Below are positions 21,839 to 35,500 of a stretch of DNA of 64,000 nt, one piece after another (position 1 is the stretch's first letter; each line of letters opens with the position of its first letter). A model generated the notes under the pieces. That model searched no databases. It worked only from the letters and a program-made list of their open reading frames with translations, and was not told the DNA's origin. The DNA lies in contig JAKZAP010000016.1 of assembly GCA_023053575.1 (NCBI GenBank), positions 20,354,030-20,418,029 of the forward strand, given 5' to 3'. The translations under genes were made by a program, and so were the position numbers. The stretch comes from Branchinecta lynchi (Eukaryota > Arthropoda > Branchiopoda > Anostraca > Branchinectidae).

Positions 21839-23280
21839 ACAAGACCAGAGGTGTCGATGGGATCCCAAATATCTAATATTTGATTCAGACAATAGTGTCT
21901 TGTCTTCGCCAGATCTAGTCTTCGCCAGGCTAGTCATCAGAGAAAACCAAGTTCAGATATACCTCTATAAGCCAAGTTTCCGGTTTCGCCCGAATTCCGA
22001 GCAAACTACAAGTCCAGCAAAAAAAGAAAATTCAGAAACAAATCCAGCGTCAAATCCTTATAAAGAACATCTAATCAACTTTGAACAAAAGTTTGACTTA
22101 AAAAAAAAAAAATCCGGAGACAAGTGACTAATTATATGTCGGGGTAAAAAATGATTGTCATATACAGACTCAGCCTCTCTTCTTACCCCTTAATCTGTCA
22201 TCTAATCAAACTTTTGCTTTTCACAAAATTTCGGGATTTGGCCGGGTTCCGGGCGAACTAGTTGTCCGGCGAGAAAATGATTTTCACCATCGTGTTTAGC
22301 ATGTCTGTTTACCCCTAAATGGAACATTTAATCAACTTCAAATGAAACTTTTACTTTTAAACAACTTTCCGGTTTTCACCGGATTCTGGACGAACTACCT
22401 GTTCGGCGAGAAAATGGTTTTCATCATCGTGTTCAGCATGTCTTCTTACCCCTAAATCGACCATTTAATCAATTTCATATAAAACTTTTACTTTTAACCA
22501 ACTTTCCGTTTTTTGCCAGATTCCAGACGAACTAATCGTTCGGCGAGAAAATGGTTTTCACTACTGCTCAGCATGTCTTCTTACACAATAATCGACTATC
22601 ACATTAGCTGCTTAAAAATATTTTTTTATCCCTTAATGTGAACCCCCTCCCCCACCCCTAAATATAGAGCTACAGAGTCCATCTACGAACTTGACCTTCC
22701 CGATGAAAAATTTGTAGCCTGCGTAGTAGTATGGTAGTAGTACGAAAACGTTGCATGTAATACTATGTAATAGCAAAGAATACTATCATTTAATGTGCCT
22801 CAGGCTGGTCCAATCTTATGTAGTAGTATCCAGTTGCATCCTGTCTTGCCATAGTAGCATCCAGTCTTGCTAATAGTAGCATATAATATTATGCAGTAAC
22901 ACGGTAGCCATGAAGTAGAAGCATGTAGTAGCATTGTTAGTACTGCATGCAACTTTTTCGTACTACTTCATAGTACTATTTTGAGATAAATTTTTCATCG
23001 GGTTACCCTTGACCTAATGAATCCTCACACCAAGTTTCATCAAAATATCTCATTCCCTTCGAGAGTTATAGCGCGCATTCGACCTTGTGTCCCCGGCTTG
23101 ACCCTATTTATTTTGATTTTTATACAGAAGTGTAAATTAAACCTTGAACCTTGAACCAGACGGACGGACGGACGGACGGACGGACGGACGGACGGACGGA
23201 CGGACAGACAGACGGACGGACGAAAAACTTTTGTGATGTCATAGGTATCTCTCCACTTACGTTTTGGGATCCCAAAAACA
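21839..23280 (+). mobile_element. Repeat family C, near-complete copy
   Basis: It starts AAGACCAGAGGTGTCGATGG with GATCCCAAATATCTAATATT and ends GTTTTGGGATCCCAAAAACA. Four degenerate internal blocks repeat CAGCATGTCTTCTTACCCCT with CCGGATTCTGGACGAACTA-like text. An expanded GGAC microsatellite lies at 23158-23222. A separate 304-bp MITE is inserted at 22699-23002. Confidence 0.75.
22699..23002. mobile_element. 304-bp MITE inserted in family C
   Basis: The ends are a perfect 15-bp inverted repeat, CCCGATGAAAAATTT at the left and its complement at the right. It interrupts the family C sequence between GAACTTGACCTT and TTACCCTTGACC, which is continuous in other C copies. The interior is rich in TAGTAGTA- and GTAGCAT-type motifs on both strands. 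Confidence 0.8.
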
Positions 23281-23945
23281 ATTAGTTAAATTTCAAAACT
23301 GAAAGTTGCTCTACCTTGTTCTGAAACAAAACATTGTAATCTTAGGATGGCTGATTGCAGATACGTTCTGAATAAACTGGTATTAACCTGTTTTGAACAA
23401 GATGACATACAGAGTTTGACTGAAAATATCCTAATTGTGGTTGGTATTCAGATGGGTAATCTCCCAGCAATCTCCTTTTGCCCTTTTGCGTCTGCGTGGT
23501 GGTGAGAAAATTCATGCGATTCTGTTGTACGTCGCATACAACGATCAAAGAAAAAAAAAATCCTTGTCGCATACAACGCAATAGTGTGAACCAAGGGAAA
23601 AGGGATCTCGGCAAGTCAGCGAGAACTGGTGTGGTGAAGGTACAACTACTTTAAAACAGTTTTTGCACTCGGCGGATTCTCGCTTTGTTTTTGGAAAGCG
23701 AATCCGCGAGAACGCCAGAATCTCCCTTAAAGGACCTGTCTTACCTATAATATTAACGCAACCTACTTCCGTAATCAGTCCATGTATTTCTAAACCCGGA
23801 GACCCAATTTCGTACTGTAGCCTACACTCTAACCCCTCTAACTAAACCACGCTGATTTTCTCACTTGCCGTGTTTTACTACTTTCGATGTGTACCACGCT
23901 TTGTACCACGCTGTCGGCGGTTGTCTGCGAGAAGTTGTTTCATCA
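23281..23945. other. Intergenic, nothing recognised
   Basis: Short overlapping frames at 23342-23614 (minus) and 23663-23845 (plus) have no domain or convincing splice sites. Confidence 0.4.
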
Positions 23946-25999
23946 GAAACAAGAGCTAGGAGCTCATATGGCACTTGTTACGAGTAGGCGGTACAAGAAA
24001 GTAGATGAGAACGTCACAAAATACACCCGCCATCCAAAAATGCGGTTCGGAAATACAAATAGGATATTTTGTTTCACTCTATTCTAAGCAGTTCGTCTCG
24101 GACTATCGGTAGAAAATGCGCATGACTGTTCAAACGTCCGAGTTTCAGGCCAATAAATCCACTAGTTTGATCCCTAGACCGAGCCCTATATGTCCTACAC
24201 GATTTCCGATACTTCCTCCATCTCCCCCTACCGTGGCTGAATCTGGTTCGGACCAAAAAATGGATCATCTAAAGCATCTTCTTTTATACCATTTATCAAG
24301 TTTCACTCGAATCTGAGCATTTTTGGAAAATTACGGTAGCCCTCTCTCCTCCCACCACCGTTGTCTGATCCGGTTTGGACTCTAAAATATGGCATCTAGG
24401 GTATACGCTCTATGTACATTCCGAAGTTCATTTAAACTGATGCACTCGTTTGACCCCTAGGCGAGCCTCAAAATTTCCGGCAATCTCCCTCCGCCTCCCC
24501 CCGCTGTGGCGGAAGAGGACTTGGAAACATAAACGTTGTATCTTTTAATCCCCTCTTCCCGTCCACCAAGTCTTACTAAAATCGGAGCAAAGCCTGCCCG
24601 CAAATCACCCCCCCCCCCTACCTTGGCCGAATAACTCGGCACTGTCGAGCTTGCATCTCATTCGGTCCATCCATTTCGTTTTTGTGCATGTTAAAAGCCC
24701 CCCCCCCCCATTCCCCCAACCCTGGTCGTATATAGTTTGAACGCATGTTTTACATGTCTAGGTCATCGATTCCTATCACCCATTAAGTTTCACTCGAATC
24801 AGACCACTCGTTCGCAATTTGCAGAAGTCAATTTCCATATTTCCCTTCCCTCGCTCCACCAAAAATGCTCGGATCTAGGAACGGAAGTTTCCGGGGGTAT
24901 GTTGTGTCAGGTTCTTAAGTTAATTAAATCGGGTCACTAATATACCAGCAAAGTTTCGCTCTCCACAGGTATCGGACCAGGCCCGGACTTGACACTGAAC
25001 ATCTGAGGTGATCTCTTTCCACCCTACAAGTTTCATTCAAATTCGATCACCCGTTCAAAAGTTCTGCATGCCACTAGACTCCAGACTCCCATCCCTCCAC
25101 TCCCCCCACGATGGTCAGATCGGAGAAACGACGATTCTCAAGTCAATCTGTTCGGATCCATGACATATCTGCCCAAGTTTTATCGAAATCCTGACCCCCC
25201 CCCCCCTCCAACTCCCCCACAGTGCTTGGATCCGGTTATGTCAATGACCTATTTAGGACTTACGCTTGTTCTTCCCACCAAGTTGCATCCTGATTGCATC
25301 CACTCCAAGCGTTTCTCAAGATTTCTGGTTCCCTCCTCCAACTCCCCCCAGTGTCATCAGATCCGACCCGGATTTAAAGTTCGACGTCTCAGACACGAGA
25401 TCATCGAGACCCCCCCAGATGGTCGGATCGGGGAAGTGATATCATTATTCGTATTCCTAGCACATCAGGAAGCACCGAACTCGACGGATCACTAGAAATT
25501 TGGACCCCCCCCCAAACTCCTCCAAAGTGAGCGGGTTCGTTCCGGTTATGTCAGTCACGTATTTAGGACTTGTGCTTGTTCTTTCCACCAAGTTTCATCC
25601 GGATTTCTCCACTCGAAGCGTTTTCCAAGATTTCCGGTTTCCCCCTCCAACTCCCCCCCCATGCCATCCCGGATCCGGTCTGGATTTAAAATGGAACGTC
25701 TGAGAAACGAGGTCCTTCCAAATCCCAAGCTTCATTAAGATCAGATCACCCTTTCGTAAGCTAAAAATATCTCATTTTTCCTAATTTTTCCGGATTCCCC
25801 CTCCCTCCGCTCCCCTACAGCTGGGCGGATCGGGGAAGCGCCCATTTCTAATTTAATCTGGTCTGGTCCCTGATACGCCTGCCAAGTTTCATCGTCCTAG
25901 CTTATCTGGAAGTGTCCGAACTAGCGAAACCATGACCGACAGACCGACTGACGGACAGAAATCACAATCGCTATATGGCACTTGGCCGAAGAACGGTTG
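23946..25999 (+). mobile_element. Repeat family B copy
   Basis: It starts ACAAGAGCTAGGAGCTCATA and ends near CGCTATATGGCACTTGGCCG. It contains numerous degenerate blocks of the form CCAAGTTTCATC plus CCCCCTCCAACTCCCCC. The terminal right hairpin is incomplete (GAAGAACGG follows instead of GGGCAAGTGCC). No protein is encoded. Confidence 0.7.
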
Positions 26000-26981
26000 T
26001 GTAAATTGTTTCCCTGTTTTCACTATAAGCCAACGGGTATCAGAAAAGGAAAACCGTGGATTATTTGTTGAAGCCGCAGCCTAGTTTTAAAGTATTCAAA
26101 CATATTAAAATACTGTCAGTCGAATAGTAAATACTTTAAATATAATTTCCCATGAAAGTCAAGAATCCGTGAAACTCAATACTAAACGACTCAATTCATA
26201 GCTGATAAAATGAGCAGCGGCTGAAATAAGTATCTACGATCATGGTTGAGGAAAATGAAAGTCAGCTGACAAGGCTCCTCTTCTGGCTGTGATTACTGCT
26301 GGTCTGTTGTTCTAGTTACAGCCTTAAGAGGACTTTGCCAAGAAGGGCCGAAATATCGCCAATAACCTTGGTGGGAGCAACAATTTTAAGTCTTGGTGTA
26401 GTTCCAACACAGCACAGTTCCAGCATTCCCGCTGGGTGAAATGGGGTCAAACGATGGATGTTGCAGTGCAACTCTAGAATAAGCACATCCATTTTTTTTA
26501 CAGCAGATTAAGAACAAATTACTTCATTATTCTGGATGGCCACTATTGCTTTTGGAAGGGTCGAGTTAAAACACTGTCATGTAGCCTACCAACTTTCCGA
26601 AAAATATCTCAATCGCGAGTTATCGTGGTCAAAGACCGATGAATAGACCGATGATATCATCAGTCACAAAACGATGCTCTGATCATGTGTTTCGAAAAAA
26701 ATCGCCTACACCCCATTTCGTTGTATTCCTTGTCCGGCATCGCCAGTCGTACGCTTCGCCGTCGTCAGCCCTTCTCCCCTCTCCAATTCCCTACTCTATC
26801 AAAACGCCTCAGCATTAATAAAACGCAAAAGTTAAAAAAAATCAGAAGACAGAAGTCGAAGTTCTAGTCCTTTAACTGTACGATTCTGCATTAATCGCTT
26901 CCTTTATAAATACATCTTCGACTGTGTGCTTCGATCAAGCTTAGCTTCTGCCTAGTCAATTACAAGTCTAGTTATTACAGT
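26000..26981. other. Intergenic, nothing recognised beyond a short repeat
   Basis: The motif TTTGCCAAGAAGGGCCGAAA at 26336-26355 links to the dispersed repeat at about 13873 and 61707. No gene supported. Confidence 0.4.
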
Positions 26982-26986
26982 TATTA

Positions 26987-27571
26987 GTCGCGTTTTTTGC
27001 AGATCGACTGGCGATTGGGACTTGTTCCCGGGTTCATGCAGTTGACCGTTTTTTGTCGCTTGATAGGGGAGCGAGAACAACCCTTCGAAAAACGGTCTAA
27101 ATCAGTCAATAATCAGTCCATCCCCACAACTCTTCCCTCGGCAGTCTCTGAAACTACTGCAGTACTGGCGCTTCCTGAGGTGTAAATTTTACGTTTTTGG
27201 GTCCACATGTTTCAGTTTTCAAAATTTGGCACCAAGTTTGACTGGACCTCCAAGAGAAAGGTGCATCGGATCGACTGTTGACTTTGTTCCCAGTCGATGT
27301 CCAGTCAAGCGACAAAAAACGGATCGACTGGACCTCCAGTCGACAGTCGATCGCAAAAAACGGCAACTTTCGTTCCAAGCGATTGCAAAAAACGCGACTA
27401 GAGACTGCCGAGGGAAGAGTTGTGGGGATGGACTGATTTATTGACTGATTTAGACCGTTTTTCGAAGGCTTGATCTCGCTCCCCTATCAAGCGACAAAAA
27501 ACGGTCAACTGGATGAAGTTATGAACCCTGGAACAAGTCCCAATCGCCAGTCGATCTGTAAAAAACGCGAC
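26987..27571. mobile_element. 585-bp foldback transposon with 5-bp target duplication
   Basis: Bases 26987-27152 recur in inverted orientation at about 27407-27571, beginning GTCGCGTTTTTTGCAGATCG on the left and ending CTGTAAAAAACGCGAC on the right. The arms are about 165 bp with few differences. TATTA flanks both ends (26982-26986 and 27572-27576). The centre (27290-27370) has further short inverted CAGTCGA motifs. ORFs at 26997-27185, 27226-27444 and 27398-27589 are products of the repeat. Confidence 0.85.
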
Positions 27572-27686
27572 TATTAATTTAAGACACAAGAATTAACTAA
27601 TCCCGCCCGGCATCCTCGCAGCCGTGACAAATAAAACTCGACGTAATTCAATAGCCCATAGACAAAGCAGTGGACGTCTTACTTAC

Positions 27687-27873
27687 CAGGACTGGAACTA
27701 GAACTTGCACTTCTGTTCCGACCATCCACTTGCAAAGAGGAGGTCTCACAACGCACGTCAATTTTTTTAACATATTTGTTCCGAGCGGTATTTTTGAGTT
27801 GATGACCCACCGAATGTGTACGATCTAAAACTACAGATTCGTCTGGTCCTCGAGCCTTGCGTATAGTCAACGT
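27687..27873 (-). CDS. Probable internal exon of a host gene
   Basis: On the minus strand CACGCGTGCAG ends at 27874 as acceptor. The exon of 187 bp is open and ends CCTG/GTAAGT, a consensus donor (27686-27681). It starts in phase 0 and leaves one base of a codon. The peptide begins TLTIRKARGPDESVVLDR and ends in a serine run (SASSSSSPG). It is basic and hydrophilic, with no recognised family. The phase (0 to 1) means it cannot splice directly to the 18804-19118 exon, but both could belong to one gene with further exons between them. Confidence 0.5.
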
Positions 27874-28660
27874 CTGCACGCGTGAAAGTTATTTAAAGAG
27901 ATGGCGCACCTTTCGTATGGGTGTGCTCCACGCCCTCTAAAGAAGAATACCATCGTTGCTCCAACCTTAGCCGCACTCCATCCACCTTTCCGGTCAACTT
28001 TGTCATTTTGACATTTTGTTTCAATTATTGGTAACAGCAGGGACCCATAAATTTTCTGCCAGGCTTGTCAATAAGAGATTTCTTATGAGCTCTTGAAAAA
28101 AAAAAAAAAAAAAATCGCAGCTGTTGTGCTGAACTAAGAATACTTCTCTGTAATGGAAGAGTATCCTGGGTCTTTTATCCTAGCTTATGTACCTGGTGGC
28201 ATGCTGGCAATTTTGTCTATCTGAGCAAGAACGCCGATTCAACCCAAGCGGAAATTTTGACAAGCCCCCTGAATGGCGAGTCATTACAGGACATTTATGG
28301 GTCCCTGGTAACAATTCGAACACACGATCAGGATTTACCGGCCGGATTATCGGCACTTTTATTATGAAGTTAAAAACTCTCAGCTTTTCCATATGTAATC
28401 GATGATGGTGCCGAAAATCGTGGCAGGAATTCCAGTCCACGACCGCCCGACCTAGATGGTTTGTCCGGGAGCGTTCGATTCATTCGGTTGACTGTTTGGT
28501 CGACGTAAGGTTTGACTTATAATGACCGAGAAGGATTGTCATTTCTACCTCTGTCAACGGAACATAAAGTGGAAAGACTGAAGCAGGTTTGAAGACCAAA
28601 CAAAACGGTTCCGGGGAGAAAAGTAACTCTATGGCTGACTGATGGGTTATGCTGGTCGGG
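27874..28660. other. Intergenic or intronic with a dispersed repeat
   Basis: An A run of 19 at 28098-28116. The 28300-28460 part matches 8800-8960. No gene. Confidence 0.4.
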
Positions 28661-28664
28661 GGTT

Positions 28665-29340
28665 GTCGGCGAAAAGCACCCAGTCGAAACGCTTCCTGGC
28701 TAAACTTTCCCGTCAAAACGTCCCCTGGCTAAACTTTCTCGTCGAAACTTCCCCATGAGAGAACGTCCCTATGGCGAAAAGGACAATGTAAAACGTCCCA
28801 GGCTAAAGTAGACCATTAATCAAAAATATGATAATAGTTTGTATTGGGATTTTAGACCACAGCATGGGAATAAGAGATTAAAAGCGCCTAGGTTTATAAA
28901 TATTATCCCAAAAAATAAATGTGGACCAGTTGTTTCAGATATGCACAGTTTTCCCCGAAAATATACAATGTAAAATGCATTAATTGCCATGGGCTCGAAA
29001 TTGATCATCAGAGTTCTAGGTGATTAACGCAACATGACAACGCAAACAAGCGAAACCTTGATGTGGCTTAAAAAGAGTCAAACAAGGAGAACGCAAAAAT
29101 CAGCGTAGTGCCGTTATGGTGGAAACAAGCGGCATGGGAAGTTCAAGGTCTTGGAAATGAGAATGGATGGACCAATTAAGGTCCACTCTTTCCTGTTTAT
29201 AAAAAAAGTTTCTATACCTGTAATGCAAACCTGTAATTGTTGTATTTTGAATCATCATAATTTACGTTTGGGGACGTTTTGCCTTAGACACGTTTTGGCA
29301 TAGGGACGTTTTGCCACGATTACGTTTCGCCAAGGGGGAC
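28665..29340. repeat. GGGACGTTTT motif repeat pair bracketing about 670 bp
   Basis: The left cluster (28705-28805) has AACGTCCC-type motifs three or four times. The right cluster (29270-29340) has the inverted GGGACGTTTTGCC type three times. Together they look like arms of a degenerate foldback element. The intervening DNA shows nothing recognisable. Confidence 0.5.
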
Positions 29341-30036
29341 TCATATTTTAATGGTAGCGACGACAGCTAATTTTGCTACTCTTCAGCATTTCCTGGGTGT
29401 CCCCTTCGTAGTTCAAATATCTCTTTCATCCCAGTCAGAACTGTCAATCACTTTTCCTTTTATCCTACGTTTGCATATTTACTACCTCTCTCGAATGAGT
29501 TGCCTTTATGGCACCTTCCAGACATCCAGAATCTAGGGTGTGCAACACCCCGGAATTCCAGATGTTTTCGGACTGGCTTCGCTTTCTAGATCCGTCTCGA
29601 CGAAAACGGGTGTCTGGAGTCCGGAAGAAAAATCTGGAAGGTGAAGCCTGGCTTTTACGGATTTTCTTTTTGCAACTCACATTCGGAATCTTGACGATGT
29701 CATAGAGGCAACGCATTTGAGAGACAAAACGGAAATACAAATGGATGGTAAATGAGAAACAGAAACGCCTAAGACTGGAGACAAAAGCTGAGTTCGTTGC
29801 ACTCCGGGCTGTCTGTGGTGTTTTGTCACCGGTGTCCCATTCTTCTAACGCTTTTTTAGGTTCACCGGTGAGTGCAAAAAGGGCCTAAATTCTGGGTTTG
29901 CGCAAAACAGCGAAACCCCGTCAAGTTTTCACGAAAAGTTGATAATTTCTCCGTAAAGCCGGGCTCCCTAGCAGGTTGTAGTTAGTCAGCACCGGTGAGG
30001 TAAAACCGGGCTCCGATTAGATGCTCCGGCTGGATG
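29341..30036. other. Intergenic, nothing supported
   Basis: Overlapping frames at 29465-29740 (minus) and 29508-29705 (plus) have somewhat coding-like composition but no family match or paired splice sites. Confidence 0.35.
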
Positions 30037-30039
30037 CAA

Positions 30040-32315
30040 CAAGAGCTACGAGCTCACATGGCACTTGTTACGAGTAGGTGGTACAAGAAAGTAGATCAGA
30101 ATTTCACAAAATCCCCCTTCACCACCCCAGGATTGGACCGAGAAATAAGGTATCTAATTTCACGCGAGCCTGAGCATTTCCTGCGTCGCCTCGCATAATC
30201 TAGGGCAAATGTTTCATCATACTAGTTTGACTCCTAGGAGGGCCATACCATTGCCGGTACGCCTCGCCCTCAAACTTCCCTACCAGGGCCAAATCTGGTT
30301 CAGCCACATTTACAGATTATCTAAGGCTTTTTCTCGTACCGGCTATCAAGTTTCACTCAGATCGAAGCTTTTTTTCGGCAAACTCCAGTCCACTTTGGTC
30401 GAATACGACTAGAACACATAAACTTCGCATCTCTTACATCTTCTCTTCTTGTCTTCAAGCTTGACCCGAATCGAAACATATCTGCAAATTTCCGCCTGAT
30501 CCTCCTCCGATACTGTTGCCGGATCCGGTCCGGACGCGAAATAACAAACTAGGCAGCACAAACTCGGTACTGTCCAACTTGAACCTCAGTCAACCCATTC
30601 GTTTGGTTTTTAACCATGTCACAAAGTTTACGCCCCCCCCCCCCCCCAGTCCCCACCTCTCCGGCTTCCCCAGCCAATGCCGCATGTGGTTCGGAGACTT
30701 GTTTTACTTATCTAGCTCATTAGTTCTTACCACCCATACAATTTCTTGAATCGGACCACCTGCTCGCAAATACGCAAGTCAGGAATTTCCTGATTCCCCT
30801 TCCCTTAACTCCCCCCAAAAAGGCCGGATCCAGGAACAGAAATTTTCCTAGGGTATTGTGTCATGTCTTCAAGTCTATTTAGAAGGAACGCTAATATGCC
30901 TACCTAGTTTCATCGTTCTTAGCACATCTAAGAGTACCCTAGCATGCGATCACCGGAATTTCCGGAAACCCCCTCTGACTCCCCCTAAAAAGCCACGATT
31001 TGATGTGGTTCTGTCAAGAATCTATTTACGGCTTATACTTGTTCTTCACACCAAACCATCCTGATCCCTTGGCGCTAGGCGTTTCTCGAATATTCCTGGT
31101 CTCGAGTATTCCTCCCCCTTCGCTCCCCCCCCCCCGATCATAAGTATCGGATCCCGCCCGGGCTTGACGTGGAACATCTGAGACTAAACCTTTTTACACT
31201 TGCCAAGTTTGATTCAAATCCGATCGCCCGTTTGACAGTCGTGAATGCCACAAGATTCCGGATTCTCCATACCCTCCACTCCCGCAAGATGACCGGATCA
31301 TAGAAACGACTATTGTCAAGTCAGTTTGTTTGAGTCCCTGACGTGCAAGCCTAGTTGCATCTTCCTAGTACATCAGGAAGTATCGAACTCACGGATAATC
31401 AGAAATCCGGACCCCCCCCCCCCCACAAACTCCCCCATAGTGCCCCGAATCCAATCCGGTTACGTCAATGATGTATCGAGGACTTGTGCTTGCTGTGCCA
31501 AGTTTCATTCTGATCCCTCCCCTCTAAGCGTTTCCCATAATTTCCGGTTCCCCTCTCAAAGTCCCCCCGAAGTTACCGGATCTGGTCCGGATCTTATGTG
31601 GATCGTCTGAGACGCGAGGTCTTTCCAAACACCAAGTTTCATTAAGATCCAATCACCCGTTCAAGAGTTATAAATACCTCAAGATTACGGATTCCCTCTC
31701 CCTGCACCCCCCCCCCATGATGATCGGATCATGCAAACTACTATTGTCAAGTCTGTTTATTCAAGTCCCTGGCATGTCAGCCCAGTTGCATCGCACTAGT
31801 ACATCAGGAAGTACCGAACTCACAGATAATCAGAAATCCGGACCCCCCCCCCCCTCACCCCGTCCCAACTCCCCCCATAGTGCCCGAATCCGGACCGGTT
31901 ATGTCAATGATGTATCTAAGACATGCGCTTGCTCTTCCCACCAAGTACTTCCACTCTAAGCGTTTCCCAATATTTCCGGGTTCCCCTCTCCAACTCCCCC
32001 CGAAGTCATCGGATCCGGTCCGGGTTTTATGTGGCACGAGGTCTTTCCAAATACCAGGTTTCATTAAGATCCGATCACCCGTTCAATACCTCAAGTTATA
32101 AATACCTCAGGATTCCGGATTCCCCCTCCCTCCACTCTCCCTAGATGCTCGGATCCAGAAAGTGACTATTTCCAACTTAATCATATATGCCAGCCAAGTT
32201 TCGTCGTCCTAGCTTATGTGGAAGTGCCCGAACTAGTAAAACCCGGACCGACAGACGGGCAGACCGACAGAAATTGCGATCGCTATATGGCACCTGGCAG
32301 AAGGGCAAGTGGTAT
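30040..32315 (+). mobile_element. Repeat family B copy
   Basis: It starts ACAAGAGCTACGAGCTCACA and ends CGCTATATGGCACCTGGCAG with GGGCAAGTGG, a mutated terminal hairpin. It is made of repeated blocks containing ATCCGGTCCGG, CCAAGTTTCAT and long C runs (31412-31424, 31843-31855). No gene. Confidence 0.75.
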
Positions 32316-32545
32316 AAAAACGCCTGATCAGAATAACCGGAGACCACCGGTGAGAACTCCACCGACATACAACGCAGCTAAAGAAACCAAAGGGAAAAAG
32401 AAGAAGGGAAGCAAGGGAAATTTAGAAAGGCCTAGCTGGGACAAGCTTGAAACAGAAGCACATACCTGCAATGAAGGGCTAATCGACTGCTTCGTCTTTT
32501 TTCTCTGGTCCACTTTTGTTTTCTTTCTCCGTTTTAAGCACAGAA

Positions 32546-35500
32546 CTAGACCTACGTTGCCCGGGCAACGTGAAGTGTTGCGGCAACCTTTGTCCGGCTT
32601 CGCCGGCTAAAGTGTTGCGAGAGCAACACTTTGGTTTTGTTTCTTCGCTTTCGGTTAAATGCTGAAATTGTCAACTTATCGAAGCTTTTAAAACGGTATG
32701 TTCTAAAAAGAATAATCACATAATCAAAAGCTGTTCTTTAGCGTTGTAAAACCAACAACAAAACAATATCGGAAGAAGGCTATTTGTAACGTTTCAGGAT
32801 TAAAATACCATAGATGACACTATTAATTATTACAAAACTACCTTATTGTTTTACATTACCGTATCGTTTGTACCCGTTGCGTAAACAGTTAATCCTAGGT
32901 TATAGCGATAGACCATCGATACAAACTTGCTTACTGTCATATTTACAGAAATCGAATACAATGTGCACCAATTTTCAAAAATTTCTAGCCCCTCGTGAAC
33001 CGATCTTACTTACAAGTCCGTCTCCCGACATTGACAATAAATTCACCGGAAACAAATAATGGATGCACCAGCTATCAAGAGTTGCAAACCCCTCATCGCT
33101 GAAGATGATTATAGCATAAAAGCCGATTATTACTTACAAGTCCCATGCATGTCTTAAAATTGGGAACAAAATTGTTCTTACCATCGAATACACCTGAGAC
33201 AAATAACAGGTATACCAACTAGCAAAAGCTGCAAACTCCTCGTTGCCGAAGATGATTATGAGCTAACAGTCGACTGTTGCTTACAGTCGAATGTTGCTTA
33301 CAAGTCCCTTACATGTCTCACAACTGGTATCGCCTATTTTTGGTTTCAGTGTGTACCTTACTCCTGAAGTTGTCAACCCCTTGAAACTTTCAAACTGGCT
33401 TATCTCATGAAGGATTTTTGTTCAGAAAATTTGATGGCATATATTTTGATCAGCTCTTCAAGGGCTATCGATTGCCCTAACCACAACAAAAGCATATCGG
33501 AAAAAGGGACTAAATTGACTTTGCAGTCAGTTGAACTTTATCCTTTTCAATCGTAGACATCGTGACGGATGAAAACTTGGAATAATATCCTATATAATCT
33601 AGTTGGTATTATAAAGCTATCCGTAACTTTTTAGGATTAAAATACCATAGATGACACTATTAATTATTACGCACTACCTTGTTTTACATTACAGTATCGT
33701 TTGTACCCGTTGCGTTAACAGTAAATCCTAGGTTACAGCGATAGACCAACGATACAAACTTTCTTACCGTTAGATTTATATAAATCGAATACAATGTGCA
33801 ACAATTTGCACTAATTTCTAGCCCCTCGTGCACCGATTCTACTGACAAGTCCCTTTCCCGTGATCAAGTTCACCGGATAAAAATAATGGGTATACCGACT
33901 AGCAAAAGTTGCAAACCCCTCATCGCTGAAGATTTGTGTAGCATAACAGCCGATTATTACTTACAAGTCCCTTGCATGTTTTACATTTGGGAACCAAATT
34001 GTTCATCAAATGACAGGTACGCCAACTAGCGAGAGCTGCAAACCCCTCATTGCCGAAGATGATTATGAGCTAACAGTTGCCTGTCGCGTACAAATCCCCT
34101 AAATGTCTCACAACTGGTATCGCCTATTTTTGGTTTCAGTGTGTACCTTACTACTGAAGTTGTCAACCCCTTGAAACTTTCAAACTGGTGTATCTCATAA
34201 AGGAATTTTTTTTACCAAAAAATGGATGTCATATACTTTGATCAGCTCATCAGCGGCTATCGATTGCCGTCGAAGTTGAACTTTATCCTTTTCAATCGTA
34301 GATATCGTGACGGATGAAAACTTGGAACAATATCTTATATAATCTAGTTGATATTATAAAGCTATCCGTAACTTTTCAGGATTAAAATACCATAGATGAC
34401 ACTATTAATTATTACAAAATTACCTTATTGTTTTACATTACCGTATCGTTTGTACCCGTTGCGTAAACAGTTAATCCTAGGTTATAGTGATAGACCATCG
34501 ATACAAACTTTCTTACTGTCATATTTACAGAAATCGAATACAATGTGCACCAATTTTCAAAAATTTCTAGCCTCTCGTGAACCGATTCTTGCTTACAAGT
34601 CCGTCTCCCGTGATTGACATCAAATTCATCGGAAACAAATAATGGATATACCAGCTATCAAAAGTTGCAAGCCCCTCATCGCTGAAGATGATTATAGCAT
34701 AATCTTTTTAAACGGGATGTTCTAAAAAAAATAATCATATGATCAAAAGGTATTCTTCAGCGTTGTAAAAACAACAACAAAAAAATATAGGAAGAAGGGA
34801 CTAAATTAACTTTGCAGTCAGTTGTACTTTATCCTTTTCAATCGTAGACATCGTGACGGATGAAAACTTGGAACAATATCTTATATAATCTAGTTGGTAA
34901 TAGAAAGCTATCCGTAACTTTTCAGGATTAAAATACTATAGATGACCCTATTAATTATTATGAAACTACCTCATTGCTTTACATTTTCGTTTGTATCCGT
35001 TGTGTAAACAGTTAATCCTCGGTTACATTGATAGACCATCGACACAAACTTTCGTACCGTCAGATTTATAGAAATCGAATACAATGTGCACCCATTTGCA
35101 AAAATTCCTAGCCCCTCGTGAACCGATTCCTACTTACAAGTCCCTCTCCCGTGATATACATTAAGTTAACCGGAAACAAATAATGGGTACACCAGGTAGC
35201 AAAAGCTGCAAACCCATCATCGCAGAAGATGATTGTAGCATAACAGCCGATTATTACTTAGAAGTCCCTTGCATATCTTACCATTGGGAACCAAATTGTT
35301 CTTACCATCGAATACACCGGAAACAAATAACAGGTATACCAACTAGCAAAAGCTGCAAACCCCTCATTACCGAAGATGATTATGGGCTAACAGTCGACTG
35401 TTGCTTAAAAGTCCCCTATATGTATCATAACTGGTATCGCCTATTTTTGGTTTCAATGTACCTTACTATGAAGTTGTCAACCCCTTTGAAATTTTCAAAC

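Noticed and set aside
29465..29740. Possible host exon on the minus strand
   Set aside because: There is a GTGAGT donor-like site, but no acceptor in register was found and the opposite strand is equally open.
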